This document shows, in pieces, positions 56,671-64,000 of a stretch of DNA of 64,000 bases. Position 1 is the first letter of the stretch; each line of letters begins with the position of its first letter. A program made the position numbers and the translations under genes. The notes under the pieces are model-generated. The model was not told where the DNA came from and did no database searches. It saw nothing but the letters and a program-made list of their open reading frames with translations. This DNA is from Lactarius indigo (Eukaryota; Basidiomycota; Agaricomycetes; Russulales; Russulaceae): the NCBI GenBank assembly GCA_025766275.1, contig JAFKAC010000089.1:124001-188000 (forward strand), in the 5' to 3' direction.

Positions 56671-58011
56671 CTAACCATCAACAGCATCGACACGACAATG
56701 GACCCCCCTGCACGACACCCACCACAGTACCCTTGGATAACCAATGACGACATACCCAGGTACATTCGCGCCCAGATTAACCGAGAGGTTGAGCAATGGG
56801 CGAATGTTGGCGAAACATATAACGCCCTACTTAACTCACCTCGATCCTGTAAGGATATGTGGGGGCTCAGCACATATATCACTTCCCAGGGACTTCACCG
56901 TTGACACTCTCAGGCACGCACTAATCATCGACAATGACTTATGTGCGAGGCGCTCGAACAGATCGCCCAGCAAGAGCAAGAGGACGAGCTTTGGGAAGGC
57001 CCTCAGTCGCCCAAACTTATCCTACCACCACCGACAGCACCTACCGCCCCAGCTATGCCAGTTGTCACTCACCCGCTCCCACCACGACCAGCTAACCCAC
57101 AAGGAACCAGTAGGCTGGTTCCACTACTCAACCCAATGACATTGCCATCAGGAGACTGGAAAGTCGTGTTACCCACTAACGACTACCAGATGGAGATACT
57201 TTTCGCAGATGGGACTCGGTGTAATGCACTGTACCTCCAGTTCCTTATCGACCAATGCAATAGGCCCATTGTGGTCGCTACTGAGGGACGCGGTAAGCCA
57301 GTATACTATGGGCCCCTGTATGCCCTACCACGTACGGAGCTGCGGGAAGTCATCAACCCTAGTGCCTACCGAGATATCTTCCGACCGGATCACGCAGCCC
57401 GAAGAGACATTGACGTGGCACTATACTCCCTGGCAGACCCAGGGGCTAGCACCGAGGTGTATTGATTACGCATGTTGGTGACACGATGAGACCATCTTGT
57501 GCAACGCATGCGTGAAATGGAGTGCACCTGGGCCAAATGGAGTACCAAAGCAGATGAGATCAACACCCACATTGCCGACGCACGAATTGCAGCACGGCTT
57601 CTCCCATATCTTCCAACACCTCTACCGTCTACTCTTCCCTTCGCCACCATCCACATGAACAACACTGATCGTAGGTTGGACCATCACCGCATACCGATTA
57701 TCGGTACCGAACTCGCCCTCCCAGTACCCCCATGACAGCCTTTGCACACTTACTCCCAGGCTGTCCAGGTCACTTGACACACTCAATTCCCCTCACTACA
57801 CGACGAAGAATCCCCCGCTGCTACACTTGCGGCCAACCACAAGGATCAGAGGGCGTCCCACCACGATCGCCGCGGGCTCCCCACTTGCAGTTGGTGCAAC
57901 TCCGAAGAACACCTCTCCTTCGAATGCCGTACACTGCACCATCGTTGCACCAAACGATGTGTCTGTCACATCTCTGCAACCCACGCGCACGCTCGTACCT
58001 ACTGCACATAG
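56671..58011 (+). pseudogene. Element D post-chromodomain extension with zinc knuckles
   Basis: Continues in the same phase as gag-pol after the TGA at 56668. Starts MDPPARHPPQYPWITNDDIP (56698). The conserved domain is at 57160-57350 (MEILFADGTRCNALYLQFL, VYYGPLYALPR). A coiled coil follows (57499-57600), ending IADARIAARLLPYLP, aligned with HMRIADYWLALHPPP of element F. Then a Pro-rich part, and a knuckle C-SW-C-NSEE-H-LSFE-C at 57886-57927 (element F has C-YR-C-QSKD-H-LSFT-C) with a second, variant Cys/His cluster up to about 58005. In-frame TGA at 56902, 56935, 57463, 57487, 57733 and 57775; the first other stop is TAG at 58009. Function unknown; the knuckles suggest nucleic-acid binding. 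Confidence 0.75.
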
Positions 58012-58180
58012 CTTGCGGTCCTAAGACGAGCGATCGATCGAGAACAATCTACACAGGGCACCCAACGCCTTCGAGCCCAACGCCATGGTACCCCTTATGA
58101 ATGACCTCAGCATTATATCTTCAGGCACGACTACGACTTTTCCACCGCCTTGGATGACCACGATTGAGACAATCGCACCT

Positions 58181-58193
58181 AGACGGGGGGCTA
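58181..58193 (+). promoter_or_regulatory. Polypurine tract of element D
   Basis: AGACGGGGGGCTA directly precedes the 3' LTR start TGTCACG, the usual plus-strand primer position. Confidence 0.75.
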
Positions 58194-58520
58194 TGTCACG
58201 ATCCATGACATCATGGTCACACAATGACACGTATAACGATTGATTGCCAGCACGTTCTGTTTCTTGCCACGTAGGTGATGACTCTGCCAGCTCAAAAAGA
58301 GCTCCATAAAATATGGAAAATAGTCACGATAAACACCAGTCTGTACAATATAAAAGACCCAGTAGTTAGGAAGTAGCAACTTGTCTACTCTTAGTCCATT
58401 GAATCTAGCTTGTTCCCTCTCACTTCCAAACTCTTCAAAGTGTGCCAAGTAACCATCCTCTGTTGCCAATTACCGCAACCCTGAACAACAACGTCACGAT
58501 GGTCCACTGGAACCGTGACA
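58194..58520 (+). repeat. LTR-D, 3' LTR
   Basis: 327 bp, begins TGTCACGATCC, ends ACCGTGACA, followed by the target duplication CATAT. No indel against the 5' LTR. Confidence 0.95.
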
Positions 58521-58525
58521 CATAT

Positions 58526-58984
58526 GGAGATTTGGAGGGCCATATGTATCCCTTCTTGAGTTGTTCATTGATCCATTCACGCAGCTTTTTGTCTTCTTCC
58601 TGGGTCATGGGGTATATTTTGCAGTCAATTGAGTCTGTGGTTCCTAGTTTGAATTCAATAGCATGATCCCAGCGCCTGCTGGGCGGAAACCTATTTGACG
58701 CTTCTTCACTGAAGAGGCGTTCAAATTTGCAATATTCAGGAGGTAACTCAGCTTTGGTGACATATTGTTGGGTGGCAATGGTGAGGTTGGTGGCGGTTGC
58801 TCTGATTCGACAACTTTCTTCAAATTGTCATTGTTGTTTGTCGGTGATGATGCAGGAATGTACTATTTCATAGTCATCTTGAACAGTAGCTGCCACCACA
58901 GCTGACGTTGCTTTAATGTATGGGTTTGTTGATCGAATGATGATGGGGAGCATGTCTTTGTGTATGGCGGCTTGTGACCATTTG
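58526..58984 (-). pseudogene. pol: Element B RT N-terminal part
   Basis: On the minus strand decodes to FERLFSEEASNRFPP, RWDHAIEFKLGTTDSIDCKIYP and LKKGYIWPSKSPYV/A, the region that opens the RT in gypsy pol. It joins the rest of RT at 51441 once element D and one CATAT are removed. A solo LTR-A at its other side separates it from the protease. Confidence 0.8.
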
Positions 58985-59565
58985 TGTTACGATTTTCTTG
59001 GACTCGTTCTTTCACATCTCACTGTTCCTTCCCTTACCCCACACGAGCCCTGTACGATTACGCGGACTTTACGATTACCCGGTTCTTATCGCGCGCCTTA
59101 CTTATCGATGCCCACTTCTGATAAAGTTCGACATGTGCTAGTTTCCGTTGTGTTCCCAATCACGCGCAATCCCGCGTGATTCGCCTTTATTCCCAATATG
59201 CCGTTCCCTTGTTCCCTTTATGTACCACCCATTGTTCTGAGGTTAGCGATGGCGCCATCTGTTTGCAGTCGCCATACAGACCATTATCTATTTAAACCTA
59301 GTTCTATCTAGCTTGTACAGTAGACTAGACTTCTTGTGTAATACTACACTCATCTAAGACGGACGCCTTCGTGCTTTCCTTGTCTCGCGAATCCTTCTAC
59401 CTTTGCTAGACTTACGGAGTCTTAGCCTTCCTCTACGATCCAAGTGACCATCGTCCTTGTGATCCTTGTGCATCACCCGACTGAAGCCAAGCCCTGGAGC
59501 TTGTGCTACCGTGATCTGACTGACTTAGTACAGGTCGTACTCTACGCCCCTGTAGTGGCGTAACA
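58985..59565 (+). repeat. Solo LTR-A in element B
   Basis: Begins TGTTACGATTT, ends GGCGTAACA, 581 bp, exact 5-bp duplications ATTTG (58980-58984 and 59566-59570). Best-preserved copy of LTR-A in the window, with intact 6-bp inverted ends. Confidence 0.95.
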
Positions 59566-59570
59566 ATTTG

Positions 59571-61416
59571 ATTTGCAGGTCGTATATGGCAAGCCAGGGA
59601 TACCCCAATACGATGTCTTTGTTGCCAATGTCCGTAATAAGGAAGTGTATTTCCTTATGAATTCCTTTAGTTTGAACGTCGACATCAGTGTAATGAGTGA
59701 TATGCCCCAACTTATTTTCCATATTATCAATGTTCCATATTTTCTTTGGGATGTTGAGTGGTTTGGTCCCAAGTCTCATCCTTTTTACGAAAGATGGTCT
59801 CATGAAGCAGTGGGTTGCTCCTGAGTCGACTAGTGCTTGTATGTTGGCCATTGCATAATGGGTGCGAATCGATACTGGAACTCTCATAGAATGATAGCAA
59901 GTCATGATTACACTGTTACAATTAACTGCCCTCACCCAGGCTGATGGGTTCAGGCATCCTGAATGTTGAGACGTGACTGTTAAAGTCACATGTCTCATGG
60001 GATCTGATTGAGTCAGCCCACATACTATATACGGTATCTGTCCCTTATGGACTTATGGACACTTCGGACTTGTACGGACCGCTTTTGTTTATCTTTATTA
60101 TTAGATCCATATATGGTTCTTATTGTTCTTCTTATTGTTAAGATACCAGCATTGTCTGCTTTAGGCAGCTATTGTTCTCTGCCATCCAATGGTGTTTCTC
60201 CCTCTGGCGCACAGACCACCTGTATTGTGTTTGGGTCACCAGTGCACACAGACCATTATTATCTAAGCGTCCTGTATATAAGGACTGCTGTTTTCACCTC
60301 TACACTTCAGAGTTCCTTCTACCTCTGAAGTGTAAGTTCCCTTTCCTACCTTACTTCTTTCACCTTTACTCATAAGATGTTCCATAGAACTTGTCTGTCT
60401 CTAGGTGTGTAGTAATGGTATTAGAGTTCCTTCTACCTCTGAAGTAACTTGTCTGTCTCTAGCTGTCCAAGCTTATTCTTTGCTTGTTAGTTCTGCGCTT
60501 CAACACTGAAAACCCTCCTTTTTCCATAGCTGTTGGAGGATAATGTCTTTTACATTGTCCGATTCTCCTGCTACTCTGTTGAGCCAGTTGCTGGCACACT
60601 GTTGAGGGGGCACTTCTTGAACCGCCCTGGTAGCGACTTCAGGTTCTTGTTGATGATAGTCAGTGTCAATATACCAACTAGTTGATGCTTGAGGTTGATA
60701 ACCCCCTCGTGGTTGTCTACAGTTGTGGGCCATGTGTCCGTCCTTTCCACAATTATAACAAGTGACTGGCCTTTGATTGTTCCGTCCTCCTCCTCTCTGT
60801 AAGAATCCTCCTTGGGGTCGATATGGGGGGCAAGGAGTGAGTATGTCTTCAGCTCCTGTGAGTCGCCCCCGAATTCGGTCTGCCAATGTGTCCATTGCAT
60901 TTGGGTCTCAGGGTAGATTCCTCGGTTGCCAAGAGCTTCTTGGTGGTCCTTGCCACTGCCACTGCCGGCGTTGTTGCCCTTGCCCTTGTCCTTGAGGAAC
61001 TCCCTTGTTTAATACTGCTTTGAGGTGGAGGTATTGTTGTTGGCGGGTGGTGGCTGCTTCTTTCCACTCGCGATAGTTGCAAGGGTTGTCAAGTGTGTAG
61101 ACCTTTTCATATAGGTCTTTTGGTAATCCACTTGCAAATAGATCCAGCGTCTGCAGATTGTCAAGTCAATACTGAGCACGGCATATTAGTTGTTCAAATT
61201 GGGTGCAATACTCATCTAGATTGCCCCCAATCATCTTAACACCCTTCTTGAGTTTGTATTGAGCCTGTTCCTGTTCCATTGTGTTTCTGAAGCGTTGCAT
61301 GAAGCTACACGTGACTTTGTTCCATAGTCCTTCACTTGTGCAAGGTATACCTGCTTGTATTTGGCCGTTGAGCCAAGTGAGCATTGCTAACACCCATTCA
61401 CTAACATTGATGCCTT
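59571..61416 (-). pseudogene. gag: Element B protease and gag C-terminal half
   Basis: Protease in 59998-59571: IQALVDSGATHCF (near 59816-59833), then DIGNKDIVLGYPWL. The nucleocapsid part is in 60895-60500 with an intact CCHC knuckle (C-YN-C-GKDG-H-MAHN-C, near 60724-60762). The gag C-terminal domain is in 61393-61166 (MLTWLNGQIQAGIPC, MIGGNLDEYCTQFEQL). The stretch about 60000-60490 decodes poorly and carries TATA-like and GAAGTA direct repeats (TTCCTTCTACCTCTGAAGT occurs twice, near 60312 and 60427), so a further small insertion or LTR remnant there cannot be excluded. Frameshifts are present. Confidence 0.7.
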
Positions 61417-61421
61417 TGATA

Positions 61422-62038
61422 TGTTGATAAGTGACCCTTGCGCACTTAGCGGCTCATACGGACCGGACTTGCAGCATGGACTGCTTTAGATTAGATATAC
61501 AGGACTTGTAGATTAGATACTATTTGATCTGTACAATCTAGGACTTATCATTGCGTCATGTATGACATCACTGTACTTCTATGACATCATGTGTCCGGAC
61601 TCTGCGTTGTACTCAATGCCTTTGTTCTTTACTTAGCTTTATCTTTATTATTATGATGTCACTATGATATCACTTAGCTCTGGACTCTTCTTGTTCTCCC
61701 TCCCTTTGTTCTCAAAGCGTCCACTCCCTTGTCCCTTTGTAGAACAATAGCACCTTTGTATTCTGTGACTAGCGTTACCTGTCTTGTACTACTGTCACCC
61801 TCTGTAGGAGTATAAGTAGAGTGCCATGTATGCTCCTGGTCCACATCAGTTCTCACTGCTTGTGTGCCAGGTAAGCCACTTGCCTCTCAATGTATAACAT
61901 CAGTTCTCACTGCTTGTGTGCCAGACACTCTTGCTTTACCTTGCTTGATTCCTGTTGCTGCTTTCCAGCCACCCAGCCTATCTCACCACAGTCCTCTTAG
62001 TCCACTGTGAGTATGCTACCTTTGTGTGCTGTTCATCA
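61422..62038 (+). repeat. Solo LTR-C in element B gag
   Basis: Begins TGTTGATAAGTG, ends CTGTTCATCA, 617 bp, exact 5-bp duplications TGATA (61417-61421 and 62039-62043). Two copies of the CATCAGTTCTCACTGCTTG block. Confidence 0.93.
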
Positions 62039-62043
62039 TGATA

Positions 62044-63084
62044 TATGATAGAAAGAGCAGGGTGCACCGATAGGGTGTGGCCATTATGCCTTCATCTGCA
62101 TTCATGCCCCAGTAAACGTGCCACTGTGTGAGGAACGCCTTGACTTTGGCGTGCTCTCCATTGAATACTGTGGGTGCTTTGCCAGCTAGCTTGTTATTGG
62201 GGGGAATAATGGGACCTGCACCTGATATTCCTCCTCTAGGGTGTCCTCCTCCTGGTGGTCCACCAGGGAACCCTTTGGGGAATCCCCCGAACCCGTGTCC
62301 TCGTGATGGTGGTCCTCCTCCTGGTAAGTCACCAGGGGGTCTGCCTCTGCCACTAGGGGGGTCAGCTATGTCTGGTCCAATGGCTTGATGGATAGCCACA
62401 TCATCGTCAGTCATATGATGTCCTGTATGTGGGTTGATAGGAGCCAATATAGCTTGTGTTTCTTCTGCAATGCGTTGCTGTTCTTTGCGAGCCAACTGCT
62501 CTATAGTGTCAGTGGCTAGTTGTACTTCTTCTTGTGTCATGGTGGTAGTGGCCATGGCAACTGCTGGGCTATGGATGTGGATTACTTCTGGTTTGGTTTG
62601 ATGAATGGTAAGGGACTCAGTTTGTTGTATGATATGATCGCCAATGGCTTCTAGACTAGCATCTTCTGCCGGCGTGGTTCCTCTACTTGGCAATTGTTGA
62701 CTGTCAGAGGCTTCTTCTCTGCTAATCCCTTCGTCAGTGTGTTCTTGTGCTTGTCTGTCAATGGGACCGTAATCTGCGCGACTATTGAGCTCTCATGCGT
62801 CGATGTCGCAATTGTAATTCCTTCCTGCTGGTCATATAATGTCCCAGCAACAATCTATGGGGTTCCAAGTAACCTCGGTCCAACAGAGGTGTTCAAAATT
62901 GAACTCAACGGGTCGGAAACAGTTGGGACCGTTAAACTCTACAAAATACCCAGTGTCTTCTCCTCATTCTCTCCACTGGGCTGCTCCTAAGAATCTTGTT
63001 GGTACGTTGTGATCTCCTTGTCGTTCAATGTGATAGGGACGAAAGGATGTCCACTGGTCTCTGGTCAAATACACCACGATGAGG
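62044..63084 (-). pseudogene. gag: Element B gag N-terminal half
   Basis: The 62693-62047 block reads IGDHIIQQTESLTIHQ, a Gly/Pro-rich leader (GDLPGGGPPS, GGPPGGGHP), NNKLAGKAPTVFNGEH and VYWGMNADEGIMATPYRC; gag then continues beyond LTR-C at 61416. Upstream, 63000-62760 decodes to EFNFEHLCWTEVTWNP and DCCWDIIWPAGRNYNC, an N-terminal domain like the one that opens gag of A, D and F. Two or three stops lie between. Confidence 0.75.
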
Positions 63085-63095
63085 ATCTTGGTCTT
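63085..63095 (-). promoter_or_regulatory. Self-priming primer-binding site of element B
   Basis: On the minus strand AAGACCAAGAT starts two bases after the 5' LTR and is the exact reverse complement of the 11-mer ATCTTGGTCTT in the same LTR (plus-strand coordinates 63327-63337), which lies 34 nt downstream of TATAAG (63366-63371). Confidence 0.65.
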
Positions 63096-63097
63096 AA

Positions 63098-63613
63098 TGT
63101 TACACTCCACCAGCGTGAGTCCAACTTGGACTTGAAACAGGCGTAATTGACTTAGCAAAAACTGGGTGAATGGGGATCACATGTCAACCCAACACTGGCT
63201 GAACAGGGGCTTTCAGGCGCACACTGCAGCAAAGTGGAAGAAGACTATCCCTTGGTGGATAGAAGTGGAAGCACACTTAGTCCAAGACTAAGGCAAGCGA
63301 AAGATGAGTCAAAGGGTGGATTGAAGAAGACCAAGATGGGGACTCTTGGTCTTCTGAAACAACTACTTATACAAATACATGCGGGCTTTAAAGCGCCACT
63401 AGAGTAGTAGGTGACCAGTAGCATAACTAGCTCGAACCCTAGTACAGCTATCCTAGGAATGAGTCATGCATGAGTCACAATCACATGCGATCTACTATGC
63501 TGACTGATGCGATGTAAGAGTCCATGACTAATACTACTGTCAGGCCATAGTCATAACCAGCCATGAGTCGTTCAGAACACATAATCAGTCCATAATCAGT
63601 CCATACCATAACA
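63098..63613 (-). repeat. LTR-B, 5' LTR of element B
   Basis: On the plus strand begins TGTTACACTCC and ends ATACCATAACA. Same 516-bp length as the 3' LTR with no gaps. Confidence 0.9.
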
Positions 63614-63636
63614 TTGGACACAGGGCACCTGTCTGC

Positions 63637-63855
63637 ATGCTCAAATTTATGGGGAAACCCGCCAAAGTGAAAGCTGCGGCCAGTAGCAAGGAGACCCCCT
63701 CCCAACCTTCTTCCAGTCAGTCGGCGGCTTCCACCACCCAATCAAGTAGTCCCACACTGCCTAAAGCCAATACATCCCAGGCAGATATGGCAAAGTTATT
63801 GGCGGCACTCACAGCCCAACAAGAGCAAATTAATGCTCTTAAGGCAGCTTTTTAG
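63637..63855 (+). CDS. Hypothetical 72-residue C-terminal fragment
   Basis: ATG-initiated frame beginning MLKFMGKPAKVKAAAS. The middle is Ser/Thr/Pro-rich and the last 25 residues form a likely short coiled coil (LLAALTAQQEQINALKAAF) before TAG. The same phase is open upstream of the ATG to the LTR-B edge, so it may be the 3' end of a longer gene cut by element B. Family not recognised. Confidence 0.3.
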   Translation: MLKFMGKPAKVKAAASSKETPSQPSSSQSAASTTQSSSPTLPKANTSQADMAKLLAALTAQQEQINALKAAF

Positions 63856-64000
63856 ATCCAGGGGTAGTCATAGCTGCAGACTCCCCCTGTAAAACAGATA
63901 TGGTTGACTCGGCCTCATGTAGTTGTAAGATATGCCTATGATCTCACCTCATTTCAGACTTGAACCAATCTGTAATTCCTACATACCACTCTGTTTCTGC

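Larger units (their letters stand above)
51442..58520 (+). mobile_element. Complete Ty3/gypsy chromovirus element D
   Basis: 7,079 bp with 327-bp LTRs (51442-51768, 58194-58520), TGTCAC...GTGACA ends, and an exact 5-bp duplication CATAT (51437-51441, 58521-58525) inside the RT of element B. Internal order: self-priming site, gag, protease, RT, RNase H, integrase, chromodomain, C-terminal extension with zinc knuckles, polypurine tract. It is markedly richer in CpG than the older elements around it. Confidence 0.95.
46269..63613 (-). mobile_element. Ty3/gypsy chromovirus element B with four nested insertions
   Basis: Both LTRs (46269-46784 and 63098-63613) are 516 bp and align without any gap. 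Between them, on the minus strand, lie gag, protease, RT, RNase H, integrase, chromodomain and the C-terminal extension, split by solo LTR-C (61422-62038), solo LTR-A (58985-59565), complete element D (51442-58520) and solo LTR-C (49598-50226). Removing the insertions leaves about 8.4 kb. The flanking pentamers (CCTGC and TTGGA) do not match, so the outer target duplication is lost or one flank was rearranged. Confidence 0.88.

Noticed and set aside
51922..58008. TGA recoding (readthrough, selenocysteine or an altered code) in element D
   Set aside because: Where other families align, the expected residue is often Arg, matching CGA-to-TGA decay, and LTR changes show the same CpG bias. Nearby elements use TGA, TAA and TAG as lesions. 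Not excluded formally, but not needed.

Overview
The window looks like a transposon-dense stretch of a filamentous fungal genome, most probably a basidiomycete (Agaricomycete). The grounds are chromodomain Ty3/gypsy polyproteins, Ty1/copia elements, a KOW-type reading frame, a short spliceosomal-type intron and heavy CpG-to-TpG/CpA decay. I see no convincing intact cellular gene. Species is not identifiable from the sequence alone.

Layout. 1-2475: unassigned sequence with one KOW-like reading frame (1726-2319, minus). 2476-4907: 5' part of a gypsy element (family A: LTR, gag, protease), cut off by a 5'-truncated copia element (4908-about 8550, minus). 8755-14754: gene-poor, AT-rich in part, with two weak hypothetical reading frames. 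14755-16244: a second family-A fragment. 16245-18679: 3' half of a divergent family-B gypsy (minus), cut by a truncated LTR-G. 20745-27472: family-H gypsy (minus) carrying three solo-LTR insertions, itself lying in a family-B gag fragment. 27911-35313: nearly whole gypsy element F (plus), with an extra C-terminal region after the chromodomain. 35479-36480: decayed pogo-like DDE transposase. 36484-37484: three LTRs nested inside one another. 38401-39177: solo LTR-K. 39205-39513: a poly(A) retroposed sequence with a 15-bp target duplication. 39589-46268: fragments of F, copia and B with more solo LTRs. 46269-63613: one family-B gypsy element (minus) of about 8.4 kb, expanded to 17.3 kb by four nested insertions, the largest being a complete gypsy element D (51442-58520, 327-bp LTRs, target duplication CATAT).

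How it fits together. Families A, B, D and F share one design. A TATA-like box sits 33-34 nt upstream of an 11-nt stretch of the LTR, and that stretch is complementary to an 11-nt site just after the 5' LTR. This is the signature of Tf1/sushi-type self-primed reverse transcription rather than tRNA priming. Elements B, D and F also carry a 350-500 residue region downstream of the integrase chromodomain (a 'PLYA' domain, then a coiled coil, then in D and F an array of CCHC knuckles). In D it is in one unbroken phase with gag-pol: over about 2,029 codons there is no frameshift, and the only interruptions are 15 in-frame TGA codons. The LTR pair of D differs at about 11 sites, ten of them CpG transitions. 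I read this as recent insertion followed by methylation-type CpG deamination. Fourteen separate insertions can be confirmed by 5-bp target duplications.
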